From the NCBI RefSeq assembly GCF_016863135.1, contig NZ_BOOH01000045.1, positions 124,001 to 188,000 on the forward strand: a stretch of DNA of 64,000 nucleotides, written 5' to 3'. The notes beneath the pieces are model-generated. The model made no database searches and was not told the DNA's origin. It saw only the letters and a program-made list of their open reading frames with translations. Below are positions 32,980 to 40,993 of this stretch, one piece after another (the first letter of the stretch is position 1; every line of letters begins with the position of its first letter). The stretch is from Planobispora longispora (GTDB lineage: Bacteria > Actinomycetota > Actinomycetes > Streptosporangiales > Streptosporangiaceae). A program made the position numbers and the translations under genes.

Positions 32980-34452
32980 TCAGCCGCAGCAACCGCCGCT
33001 CCCGCCCGTTTCCCCATCGACCAGCGGCAGCGGGCCGGCCAGCAGGCCGCCGCCGACGCCGGTGGCCAGCCCGACCCGGGACTCCTGGGCCTCGGCCAGG
33101 CCGGAGGAGCACACGCCGGTCTCCGGCAGCTCCAGCCGCACCTGCCGGGCGGCCTCCCAGTCCCCGGCCAGGGCGGCCACCACCGAGCGCACCTGCTCGT
33201 AGCCGGTGGCCATCAGGAAGGTCGGGGCGCGGCCGTAGCTCTTGACCCCGACGGCGTAGTAGCCCGCTTCCGGGTGGGCCAGCTCGTCGGCGCCGTGCGC
33301 GGGCACGGTGCCGCAGGAGTGGTGGTTGGGGTCGATCAGCGGGGCCAGCGCCCGGGTGGAGCCGAGGATCGCATCCAGGTCCAGACGCAGTTCGCTCGCG
33401 ATGGTGTGGTCGGGACGGTAGCCGGTGGCGGCCACGATCCGCTCGGCCGCCACCTTCCGCTCCTCCCCCGACGGATCCCGGCTGATCACCGTCACGCTCT
33501 CGCCGTCGGCGGTGAGGGTGTGGGTGAAGAAACCGGTCAGCAGCGTGATGCGGCCGGACTCGACCAGCGCGTGAAGCCGGGTGCCGAGCGCGCCCCTGGC
33601 CGGGAGCGCGTCGGCGGCGCCGCCGCCGTAGGCGCGGGTGGCGTCTCCGGCGCGGATCGCCCAGGTGACGCGGGTCGCGGGGACTTCCTCGGCCAGCAGG
33701 GCCAGTGCGAGCAGGGTGGTGGCGGCCGAGTGCCCGGCGCCGACGACCAGGGTGTGCCTGCCGGCGTACCGCTCCCGGTCGGCGCCCAGCACGTCGGGCA
33801 GGGCGTGGTCGATGAAGGAGGCGGCCTCGGCCTCGCCGTGCGCGGGCAGGCCGGAGGCGCCCAGCGCGTTCGGGGTGGCCCAGGTGCCGGAGGCGTCGAT
33901 GACGGCGCGGGCGGCGATCTCGGTGCCGTCGGCGAGGCGGATCAGGAAGGGGGCCCGCTCCCGTCCGGCGGTGCGCAGGCGGTCGTATCCGGCCCGGCTG
34001 ATGCCCTCGACCTCGGCGTTCAGGCGCAGGTGACCGGCGATGGCCGGATGGGCGGCCAGCGGTGTCAGGTACTGCTCGACGAGTTCGGCGCCGGTGGGCA
34101 GCCACTCGGGATCCGGCGCGCTCCAGCCGTGCGCGTCCAGCAGGCGGCGGGCGGCCGCGTCGATGTCGTACTTCCACGGGCTGAAGGTGCGCACGTGTCC
34201 CCACTGGGCGATGGAGGCGCCGACCTGGGCCCCGGCCTCCAGCACCAGGAAGTCCAGGCCGCGCTCGGCCAGGTGGGCGGCGGCGGCCAGGCCGACCGGC
34301 CCTGCGCCGATCACCACCACCGGAAGGCGCTCCAGGCGCGCGTCGACGGCCCGCGCCGGACCCGCCTGCCCGGCCGGCGCGCTCTGCGTGGCCGGTACGG
34401 CCAGCGCGCTCTGCTCGGCGGGGACGGCCGGGCCGCAACATCCACCACTCAT
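32980..34452 (-). CDS. arsO: ArsO-like flavin monooxygenase with terminal Cys-Cys motifs
   Basis: A 490-residue FAD/NADPH enzyme: FAD motif VVVIGAGPVGLAAAAHLAE (about 45-63), second Rossmann motif LVVGAGHSAATTLLAL (about 238-253), and ATGYRPDH. It resembles the flavin monooxygenase ArsO of Streptomyces arsenic clusters. Both ends carry vicinal cysteines in Gly-rich contexts (MSGGCCGPAV and GGSGGCCG), possible As(III) ligands. ATG at 34452 behind AGGAGGA. Its promoter region (34453-34641) is shared with the divergent Cys-rich peptide. Confidence 0.82.
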   Translation of the reverse strand: MSGGCCGPAVPAEQSALAVPATQSAPAGQAGPARAVDARLERLPVVVIGAGPVGLAAAAHLAERGLDFLVLEAGAQVGASIAQWGHVRTFSPWKYDIDAAARRLLDAHGWSAPDPEWLPTGAELVEQYLTPLAAHPAIAGHLRLNAEVEGISRAGYDRLRTAGRERAPFLIRLADGTEIAARAVIDASGTWATPNALGASGLPAHGEAEAASFIDHALPDVLGADRERYAGRHTLVVGAGHSAATTLLALALLAEEVPATRVTWAIRAGDATRAYGGGAADALPARGALGTRLHALVESGRITLLTGFFTHTLTADGESVTVISRDPSGEERKVAAERIVAATGYRPDHTIASELRLDLDAILGSTRALAPLIDPNHHSCGTVPAHGADELAHPEAGYYAVGVKSYGRAPTFLMATGYEQVRSVVAALAGDWEAARQVRLELPETGVCSSGLAEAQESRVGLATGVGGGLLAGPLPLVDGETGGSGGCCG

Positions 34453-34641
34453 GATCGTTCCTCCTGGGTCGGACAGTCGTTGTGATTCGAAGGTTGTCTA
34501 AGTAGCATTCAGTCTGTCACCTTGATTAGAGAGATGTCAAATTAGACAGCGACCTAACCAAATGGACCTCTCCGATGCGTCCTTCCGCCGGATCCGCCGT
34601 CTACCCCACTGAAGCCGTTTCCCGAAACCGGAGGATCCGCC

Positions 34642-34806
34642 ATGACCACGACCGACACCACCGCCACCGCCACCGCCACCTGCTGCTCGGCCACCACGCT
34701 GCAGACCTGCTGCGCGCCCGAGGACAAGGCCGCCTGCTGCGGCGCCCCGGCCGACGCCTCGACCGGGGCGGCTCCGGCGGCGCCCGGCGGCTGCGGCTGC
34801 CGGTAA
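34642..34806 (+). CDS. Cysteine-rich small peptide (54 aa) of the arsenic island
   Basis: ATG at 34642 behind CCGGAGGATCCGCC, stop TAA at 34804. The 54 residues include eight cysteines: CC at 14-15, 23-24 and 32-33, and CGC at 51-53, spaced by Thr/Ala/Pro-rich linkers. The density and pairing are metallothionein-like, and vicinal cysteines suit As(III) or soft metals. It is divergent from arsO and 64 bp before the SigZ-like gene, so likely in the same transcript. It has no name I can assign. It could be an arsenite buffer or chaperone. Confidence 0.7.
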   Translation: MTTTDTTATATATCCSATTLQTCCAPEDKAACCGAPADASTGAAPAAPGGCGCR

Positions 34807-34870
34807 CCCCCTGTCCACGCCCGAGGCCGGGCCGACCGGTCTCGGGCCCGCTTCCGAAAAGAGCAAGACC

Positions 34871-35449
34871 ATGACGACACCCGCCCACCCGGCCTCCGAC
34901 ATCGCGGCGATCACGCGGATGCGCACCCGCCTGGTCGCCTTCGTCGCCGCCCGCGTCGACCGGCCCGACGAGGCCGAGGACATCGTCCAGGAGGTCCTGG
35001 TGCGCATCAGCCGCAGCGCCTCCGAACTGCGCGACGCCGGACGACTGGAGGCCTGGGTCTACCAGATCACCCGCAACGTGATCATCAACCACCACCGGGC
35101 GGCCGTCCGCGCCGGACGCACCCGGGCTCGCGCGGCCTTCGATCGCACCCTGATCGCCGAGACGGCCGATCCCGGCGCGCTGAGCGCGCTGACCGGCTGT
35201 CTGGCGCCGATGCTGGCGCGGTTGCCGGAGCGCGACCGCCAGGCCATCACCATGGTCGACTATGACGGGCTGACCCAGGCCGAGGCCGCACGGCGGCTCG
35301 AACTCTCGGTACCGGGGATGAAATCGCGCGTCCAGCGGGCCCGGGCCCGGCTGCGCACTCTCCTGCTGGCCTGCTGCCGGATCGCCGTCGATGCCCGGGG
35401 GGACGTGCGTGAGGTGCTGCGGCCCGCGGGCCCGTGCCCGTGCGGCTGA
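34871..35449 (+). CDS. sigZ: SigZ-like ECF sigma factor with cysteine tail
   Basis: A 192-residue sigma factor: region 2 about 15-75 (DEAEDIVQEVLVRISRSASEL, WVYQITRNVIINHHR) and region 4 about 105-165 (DGLTQAEAARRLELSVPGMKSRVQRARARL). The tail carries C168-C169 and C189-x-C191 (PCPCG), the arrangement typical of SigZ. The cysteines could bind metal and make the factor self-sensing, since no anti-sigma gene is adjacent. It follows the Cys-rich peptide and faces the ArsB/NhaD-type transporter. Confidence 0.85.
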   Translation: MTTPAHPASDIAAITRMRTRLVAFVAARVDRPDEAEDIVQEVLVRISRSASELRDAGRLEAWVYQITRNVIINHHRAAVRAGRTRARAAFDRTLIAETADPGALSALTGCLAPMLARLPERDRQAITMVDYDGLTQAEAARRLELSVPGMKSRVQRARARLRTLLLACCRIAVDARGDVREVLRPAGPCPCG

Positions 35450-35561
35450 CCCGCCCCACTCCTGCCGGGGCTGACGCGTGAGTCGTCCAGGGTCTGCGGA
35501 CGCGGTCGCCGAGGCGGCCTTCCAGACCGGCTGCGGGGTTCGGGCGGCCGCAGGCGCCGGG

Positions 35562-36854
35562 TCACATCAGGTAGCGCAGCCACAGGTACGGCGCGGCCAG
35601 CGCGACGGTCACCGCCGTGACGACGAGGCCGTACCTGGTGAACTGCCAGAAGCTGATCGGCGTGCGGTTGCGCGCCGCGATGCCCAGCACCACCACGTTG
35701 GCCGCCGCGCCCACCGCGGTGGCGTTTCCGCCCAGGTCGGCGCCGAAGGCCAGCGCCCACCACAGCACCTGGGCCGTCTCGTCGCCTCCGCCTGCCTGCA
35801 CCAGGTCGGCGACGATCGGGCTCATGGTGGCCACGTACGGGATGTTGTCCACGACGGCCGACAATCCGGCCGAGGCGCCCAGCAGCCCCATCGTGGTCAG
35901 CTCCAGCCGGCCGGCGGTGGCACCGACCGCGGCCCGCGACAGCTGTCCGATGACGCCGGTCTCGACCAGGGCGCCGACCATGACGAACAAACCGGCGAAG
36001 AAGGTCAGGGTGGGCCACTCCACCTCGGCGATCGCGTCCTCGGTGGTGACCTTGGTGGCGGCCACCAGGATCCCGGCGCCCAGGACCGCCACCACCGACG
36101 GCTCGTAGTGCAGCACCGGATGCAGCACGAAGGCCGCCATCACCAGCGCGAGCACGGCCAGGCTCTGCCACAGCAGCCGCCGGTCGGCGATCGCCTCGCG
36201 CTCGTCCAGCGCCATGATCTGCGCCGCCCGCTCCGGGTCGTAGCGGAAAGACCGGCCGAACATCACCCAGCACAGCCCGACGAACACGACCATGAGCACG
36301 ATCACCATGGGCGCCATGTGCACGAGGAAGTCGTTGAAACTCAAGCCGCCCCGGCCGGCGATGATGATGTTGGGCGGATCGCCGACCAGGGTGGCGGCCC
36401 CGCCGATGTTGGAGGCCATCGCCTCGGCGATGAGGAAGGGCGCCACCGGCAGCGCCAGACGCTCGCACACCAGCAACGTCACCGGCGCGATCAGCAGCAC
36501 GGTGGTGACGTTGTCCAGCAACGCCGAGGCGCCCGCGGTGATGAGCACCAGCAACACCATCAGCCGGAACGGCCGGCCGCGGGCTTTCTTGGCGGCCCAG
36601 ATCGCCAGGTACCCGAAGACGCCGGTCTGCTTGAGCACCCCGACGATGATCATCATGCCCAGCAGCAGGAAGACGACGTTCCAGTCGATGCCGGCGTGCG
36701 CGGAGAAGAACGCCGCCCGCGCGTCGGTGGCGTGAATCAGCAGCATGAGGCCGGCGCCGCCGAGGGCGGCGGCGACCCGGTGGATCCTCTCGGTGGCGAT
36801 CAGCGCGTACGCGCCCAGGAACACCGCCACCGACACCCAGGCGAGCACGCTCAT
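35562..36854 (-). CDS. ArsB/NhaD-superfamily ion transporter
   Basis: A 430-residue membrane protein with about 11-12 helices. Family signatures appear in both halves: ALLDNVTTVLLIAPVT and GGAATLVGDPPNIIIAG, then SAVVDNIPYVATMSPIV and GADLGGNATAVGAAANVV. The ATG at 36854 (MSVLAWVSVAVFLG) was chosen because it begins directly at the first helix and has GGAG upstream. Members export arsenite, Na+/H+ or take up dicarboxylates; the arsenic context favours arsenite extrusion. Convergent with sigZ. Confidence 0.85.
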   Translation of the reverse strand: MSVLAWVSVAVFLGAYALIATERIHRVAAALGGAGLMLLIHATDARAAFFSAHAGIDWNVVFLLLGMMIIVGVLKQTGVFGYLAIWAAKKARGRPFRLMVLLVLITAGASALLDNVTTVLLIAPVTLLVCERLALPVAPFLIAEAMASNIGGAATLVGDPPNIIIAGRGGLSFNDFLVHMAPMVIVLMVVFVGLCWVMFGRSFRYDPERAAQIMALDEREAIADRRLLWQSLAVLALVMAAFVLHPVLHYEPSVVAVLGAGILVAATKVTTEDAIAEVEWPTLTFFAGLFVMVGALVETGVIGQLSRAAVGATAGRLELTTMGLLGASAGLSAVVDNIPYVATMSPIVADLVQAGGGDETAQVLWWALAFGADLGGNATAVGAAANVVVLGIAARNRTPISFWQFTRYGLVVTAVTVALAAPYLWLRYLM

Positions 36855-37048
36855 CCGGCCGGCGCCCGCTCCGGCAGCGCCCGCAGCGTGACCGCGCCGG
36901 CCGGCCGACTCCGCTCTCGCACGGCACATCTCCCCTCTGCGGGTCATGACATGCCGACCAGACTTCCCGGCTCACCTGCCGTCACCGTATCAAGCGCCGC
37001 TCTCCGGCGGGATCGGCCCGGTTTTCTGTCGGAGGCCGTCCCTAAGCT

Positions 37049-37216
37049 GTGGTCCGTGGGCGTAGCCGGAACGACCGGTGCCGAACCGCCGCCAACCACC
37101 TGACCGGCGCACTCTCCCTGATCACCCGGATCGCCGACGGGCGGAGTCCCGACCCGGCCGAGGTCGACGCCACGCCCTTCGCCGCGCTGCTCGGATACCT
37201 GGGGCGGCAGCCCTAG
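37049..37216 (+). CDS. Possible short ORF (55 aa)
   Basis: GTG at 37049, TAG at 37214. GGAGG lies at 37031-37035, somewhat distant. The C-terminal part (ANHLTGALSLITRIADGRSPDPAEVDATPFAALLGYLG) reads like genuine helical protein, while the first 15 residues do not. It may therefore be the 3' relic of a longer gene or a real small protein. Confidence 0.3.
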   Translation: MVRGRSRNDRCRTAANHLTGALSLITRIADGRSPDPAEVDATPFAALLGYLGRQP

Positions 37217-37297
37217 GGAGGTCCGCCCGGTCGACCGTCGCGAAGTGGATGATCCAGTGACATACAAGCGGAATTCAAGCGCAAGCGGTCATAGTGC

Positions 37298-37331
37298 CGC
37301 ATACCGCCCGGCGATCACCGGGCGGTATGCG
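37298..37331. promoter_or_regulatory. Perfect 14-bp hairpin upstream of the 37361 gene
   Basis: CGCATACCGCCCGG (37298-37311) and CCGGGCGGTATGCG (37318-37331) pair perfectly around a six-base loop. No U-run follows, and the structure ends 30 bp before the TTG start. It could be a regulator site or a 5'-UTR stem controlling translation. Confidence 0.6.
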
Positions 37332-37360
37332 ATGTCCGGCCCCTCCACGAGGAACCCCCT

Positions 37361-38890
37361 TTGCCTGCCGCCCAGCACCACGACGCCCTCACCCCCCGCC
37401 TCATCGGCGCACCGGTCTGGCACGACCGCATGCTCCACGAGGCGGGCATCCCGGTCCACGACGTTCCGCTGGTGTCGGTGGGCGGCGGCCTCGGCTCCTT
37501 CACCCTGCTCGACGTGCTGCGGATCTGCGGGGTGCCGGCCTCGGCCATGAGGGTGCTGTCGAACAGCGACACGCCCTGGCAGACCTGGGAATACCTGACC
37601 CGTGTCTCCCAGCTCCCGCCGGGAGAGCGCATCCGCTCCGACGCGGGGGCCCGGCCCGACAACATCTGGGGTTTCCCCTCCTACGCCGTGCACGAGGCCT
37701 GGCGGGACAGGTCCCCCAAGCTGCTCTGGCAGGTCCTGGTCGAGCCGGTCTTCGCCGACTTCTTCAGCCCCAGGGCCTCGACGGTCTTCGCCACGGTCAA
37801 GCGCGAGGCCGACCGCATCGCGTACGGGGACATGCTGATCAAGGGGCAGGTGCGGATGGTCCGCCGCCGCGACGGCGGCGGCTACTTCACCCTCCTCACC
37901 CCGCCTCCGGGCACGTCGCCGGCCAAGCGCGTGGCGATCCGCTCCCAGTACGTGCACCTGGCGGTCGGCTACCCGGGCCTGAAGTTCCTGGAGGACCTGC
38001 AGTGCTTCCGGGAGACCTACAACGACTACCACCGCGTCGTCAACGCCTACGAGCCGCACGAGCACGTGTACGAGTTCCTCAAGACGAGGCCGGGCACGGT
38101 GGTGGTGCGCGGCGCCGGGATCGTCGCCTCCCGCGTGCTGCAGCGCCTGATGGACGACCGTGCCCGGTACGGCCTGCAGACCCGGATCGTCCACCTGTTC
38201 CGCACGTACGTGACCGGCCCGCACGGTCGCGGCCCGCTGATGCGGCGCAAGGGCGGCGACGGCTGGGCCTACCAGGCGTTCACCTTCCCCAAGTCCGCCT
38301 TCGGCGGCCAGCTGAAGGCGCAGTTCGACCGGGCCGACGGGCTCAGGCGCGCGGAACTGTACAAGACCGTCGGCGGGACCACCACGCCGAAGCTGCGCCG
38401 CTGGCAGGAGCAGATGCGGCAGGGCCGGGAGGGCAACTGGTACCACCCTCTGCAGGCCGTGGTCCACAAGGTCGAGCCGGCCCCGGACGGGCGGCTGGTC
38501 AGCTTCGTCAGCCACGGTGACGGAAGTCCCGGCCACCACGTCTCGGACTTCATCATCGACTGCACCGGGCTGGAGGCCGACATGCCCGAGCACCGGGTCC
38601 TGGCCGACCTGCTGGAGCACGGCGGCGCCCGGCGCAACGGCGCGGGCCGCCTGACGGTCGAGAAGAGCTTCGAGGTGAGCGGTACGGCGAGCGGGAACGG
38701 CGCGCTGTACGCCTCCGGCGCCGCCACCGCCGGCAACCACTTCCCGGCGGTGGACAGCTTCCTGGGCATGCAGACCGCCGCCCTCGACATCGCCGCCGAC
38801 CTCGCCCGGCGCGGGTTCTGCGCCGAGCTGGGACCGGCGAGGTCGATCAGCCAGTGGTTCAGGTGGGCCACCGGCCGCCCTCCGGCCTGA
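37361..38890 (+). CDS. Unfamiliar dinucleotide-binding-like protein
   Basis: A 509-residue soluble protein. The segment VSVGGGLGSFTLLDVLRICG (about 38-57) looks like a Rossmann nucleotide-binding turn (GGGLGS). Later blocks VVVRGAGIVASRVLQRLMDD (about 245-264) and GALYASGAATAGNHFPAVDSF (near 450) resemble the second Rossmann motif and the C-terminal FAD motif of flavoprotein reductases. I do not recognise the family. A TTG start with GAGGA upstream is proposed because no in-frame ATG/GTG precedes the conserved core. Followed by a small membrane protein on the same strand. Confidence 0.7.
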   Translation: MPAAQHHDALTPRLIGAPVWHDRMLHEAGIPVHDVPLVSVGGGLGSFTLLDVLRICGVPASAMRVLSNSDTPWQTWEYLTRVSQLPPGERIRSDAGARPDNIWGFPSYAVHEAWRDRSPKLLWQVLVEPVFADFFSPRASTVFATVKREADRIAYGDMLIKGQVRMVRRRDGGGYFTLLTPPPGTSPAKRVAIRSQYVHLAVGYPGLKFLEDLQCFRETYNDYHRVVNAYEPHEHVYEFLKTRPGTVVVRGAGIVASRVLQRLMDDRARYGLQTRIVHLFRTYVTGPHGRGPLMRRKGGDGWAYQAFTFPKSAFGGQLKAQFDRADGLRRAELYKTVGGTTTPKLRRWQEQMRQGREGNWYHPLQAVVHKVEPAPDGRLVSFVSHGDGSPGHHVSDFIIDCTGLEADMPEHRVLADLLEHGGARRNGAGRLTVEKSFEVSGTASGNGALYASGAATAGNHFPAVDSFLGMQTAALDIAADLARRGFCAELGPARSISQWFRWATGRPPA

Positions 38891-38915
38891 TCCCGCGCCC
38901 CCTCTCCCCGCCCGA

Positions 38916-38950
38916 ACCGCACCGCACCGCACCGCACCGCACCGCACCGC
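38916..38950. repeat. Pentanucleotide microsatellite (ACCGC)7
   Basis: Seven exact ACCGC units end one base before the AAGGAG ribosome site of the 38966 gene. Copy-number slippage here would change the 5' UTR but not the coding frame. Confidence 0.85.
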
Positions 38951-38965
38951 AAGGAGCAGCACGCC

Positions 38966-39406
38966 GTGATCCCGACCCTCGCCGGCCGCCTGCAGACCCG
39001 GATCTTCCTGCTCGCCACCGTCGGCGTGGTCCTGACGGCGCTGGTCGTTCCGGTGCTGCCGGGCGGCTCCGGTTCCCTGGCCGAGACGTATCTGACCGCC
39101 TACCTGATCCTGCTCGCGGCCGCCGTCGCGGGCCTGGGCTGGGAGCTGCTCTACCACCTGCTGATGCAGTTCCGCTGGGACAAGGACTGGCCCACTCTCT
39201 TCGGCCTGGTCACGATCGTCCCCGAGGGTCTGCTCATGTGGACGCTGCTGGAGCGAGGGCTGATCCCCGGCATCGACGGCCCCGTGCCCTTCTCCACGTT
39301 CGCGACCATGTTCGCCGTCGTCTGGACGGGCCAGTGGCTGTTCGCCAACGGCCCGATGCGGGTGCTCTCCGTCCAGTGGCGGCTGCGCGGCGGCCGCCTG
39401 TTCTGA
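38966..39406 (+). CDS. Small membrane protein (146 aa)
   Basis: Four hydrophobic helices (about 12-32, 42-65, 78-98, 105-125). Conserved-looking aromatic/charged loops include YHLLMQFRWDKDWPTLFGLV; ends RLRGGRLF. GTG at 38966 with AAGGAG ten bases upstream. Separated from the preceding gene only by the ACCGC repeat, so probably co-transcribed and functionally linked to it. Function unknown. Confidence 0.75.
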   Translation: MIPTLAGRLQTRIFLLATVGVVLTALVVPVLPGGSGSLAETYLTAYLILLAAAVAGLGWELLYHLLMQFRWDKDWPTLFGLVTIVPEGLLMWTLLERGLIPGIDGPVPFSTFATMFAVVWTGQWLFANGPMRVLSVQWRLRGGRLF

Positions 39407-39419
39407 TGGCGGCGGCATG

Positions 39420-39483
39420 GGCCTGATCGTCATCGGACCGGCGGTGACCCTACGGCCTGATCGTCATCGGGCCGGCGGTGACC
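39420..39483. repeat. 30-bp tandem duplication
   Basis: GGCCTGATCGTCATCGGNCC... occurs at 39420-39449 and 39454-39483 with one mismatch (period 34). The second copy continues in frame as LIVIGPAVTAYGLATHGLRTRLRR, membrane-helix-like. Because the period is not a multiple of three, the duplication may have broken a small gene. Confidence 0.6.
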
Positions 39484-39520
39484 GCCTACGGCCTGGCCAC
39501 GCACGGGCTCAGGACGAGGC

Positions 39521-40132
39521 TCAGGAGGGCGGCGCCAGCGAGCGCAGGTAACCGCCGACCGCGACGAGGGCGGCACGCAGCCGCTCCGGGTCACGGGTCG
39601 TCTTGGCCAGCAGCAGTCCTCCCTGGATCATGGCGAGTACGGCGTAGGCCGGCTGCTCGGTGTCGAGCCCCGGCGTGAGCAGACCGCGTTCCCGCAGCCG
39701 GTCCAGCATCGTGCGCAGATGCGCCGCCCAGCTGTCGAACGCGCGGGCGAGATCCTGCCGCGCCGCCTCGTCGGTGTCGGCGAGTTCGGCGGCGAGTGAT
39801 CCGATCGGGCATCCGACGTGGCAGTCCATGGCCTGCTGGTGGGCCACGAGCGTCTCGAACCAGGCGTCCAGGCTCGCCCAGGAGTCGATCCGGGACAGCC
39901 CTTCCTCGACGCCCTCGACGAGCGACGCGGCCTGCCAGGCGATGACCGCGCGGACGAGCGCCTGCTTGTCGGCGAAGTAGTGGTACAGCTGGCTCTTGCT
40001 GGCCTCGGCGGCGGCCAGCACCTGGTCGAGGCTGGTGGCCTCGACGCCCTGGCGCTCGATCAGCCCGGCCGCGCCGACCACGATGCGCTCCCGGGTGCGC
40101 CGCCCACGTGCGGTCTTCGGTTCCTCCGGCAC
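39521..40132 (-). CDS. TetR-family repressor (LmrA/YxaF-like)
   Basis: A 203-residue regulator: HTH about 12-58 (RERIVVGAAGLIERQGVEATSLDQVLAAAEASKSQLYHYF). The C-terminal domain has the family's CHVGCPIGSLAAELAD stretch. GTG start at 40132. Divergent from the SDR gene at 40225; two 16-bp dyads fill the interval, so it should repress both. Confidence 0.88.
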   Translation of the reverse strand: MPEEPKTARGRRTRERIVVGAAGLIERQGVEATSLDQVLAAAEASKSQLYHYFADKQALVRAVIAWQAASLVEGVEEGLSRIDSWASLDAWFETLVAHQQAMDCHVGCPIGSLAAELADTDEAARQDLARAFDSWAAHLRTMLDRLRERGLLTPGLDTEQPAYAVLAMIQGGLLLAKTTRDPERLRAALVAVGGYLRSLAPPS

Positions 40133-40153
40133 GTCACCACCGTACCACCGAAC

Positions 40154-40198
40154 TGGACCGCGCAGTCCAATTGTGTTTAGAGTGGACCGTACAGTCCA
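40154..40198. promoter_or_regulatory. Tandem TetR operators
   Basis: TGGACCGCGCAGTCCA (40154-40169) and TGGACCGTACAGTCCA (40183-40198) share TGGAC-N6-GTCCA dyads, 29 bp apart, in the tetR/SDR divergent promoter. Confidence 0.75.
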
Positions 40199-40224
40199 GT
40201 TCTTGTCGTGGAATTGAGGTCCTC

Positions 40225-40962
40225 ATGCAGCTCACCGGTTCGCGCGCTCTCGTCACCGGCGCCACCTCCGGCATCGGCCGCGCCATCGCCGAGGCGTTCG
40301 GGCGCGAAGGCGCCCATGTGCTCGTCGCCGGGCGCGACGCGACGCGCGCCGCCGAGGTCGTCGAGGGCATCACCGCCGGAGGCGGCGCCGCCTCGCCGGT
40401 CATCGCCGACCTCGGCGCCCCGGACGGGGTCGCCGCCCTCATCGAGGCGGCCAAGGCGCACGGCTCGATCGACGTGCTCGTCAACAACGCCGGCATCTAC
40501 CCGATGGGCGGCACCGCGCAGACCGACGAGGAGACGTTCGAGGCCGCCATGGGCCTCAACGTGCGGGCCCCGTTCTTCCTGACCGCCGCGCTCGCCCCGC
40601 TGATGGCGGCGCGCGGACACGGCCGGATCATCAACGTCAGCTCGATCGCAGCCCACCTCGGCACTCCCGGCATGGCGCTGTACGGCGCGTCCAAGGCCGC
40701 CCTGGAACTGCTGACCAAGGCGTGGGCGGCCGAGTTCGGACCGGCCGGGGTCAACGTCAACGCGATCGCGCCCGGCCCGACCCGCACCCCCGGCACCGCG
40801 CCCATGGGCGCCGGGCTGGACGAGTTCACCAGCACCTTCCCCGCCGGCCGGCCGGCCACGCCGGAGGAGATCGCCGCCGCCGCCGTCTATCTCGCCGGTG
40901 CGGGGGCGGCGTTCGTGCACGGCGCCACCATCGTCGTCGACGGCGGGCGGCTGGCCATCTGA
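40225..40962 (+). CDS. Short-chain dehydrogenase/reductase (classical SDR)
   Basis: A 245-residue classical SDR: cofactor motif TGATSGIGRAIA (about 11-22), NNAGIYPMGG, catalytic Ser in NVSSIAA, YGASK (Tyr-x-x-x-Lys) and a C-terminal ATIVVDGG. The ATG at 40225 follows TGAGGTCCTC. Under control of the divergent TetR. Substrate not deducible; the family oxidises or reduces alcohols and carbonyls with NAD(P). Confidence 0.92.
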   Translation: MQLTGSRALVTGATSGIGRAIAEAFGREGAHVLVAGRDATRAAEVVEGITAGGGAASPVIADLGAPDGVAALIEAAKAHGSIDVLVNNAGIYPMGGTAQTDEETFEAAMGLNVRAPFFLTAALAPLMAARGHGRIINVSSIAAHLGTPGMALYGASKAALELLTKAWAAEFGPAGVNVNAIAPGPTRTPGTAPMGAGLDEFTSTFPAGRPATPEEIAAAAVYLAGAGAAFVHGATIVVDGGRLAI

Positions 40963-40993
40963 GCCGGACCGCGTCACGGCCGCCGTCGCCGAC

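Larger units (their letters stand above)
36855..37360. other. Intergenic stretch between transporter and 37361 gene
   Basis: About 500 bp. It contains a possible 55-codon ORF at 37049-37216 and a perfect hairpin at 37298-37331, both annotated separately. Nothing else convincing was seen. Confidence 0.5.

Noticed and set aside
37049..37216. A confident small gene
   Set aside because: Only the C-terminal part looks protein-like and the ribosome site is poorly spaced; kept as a low-confidence ORF only.
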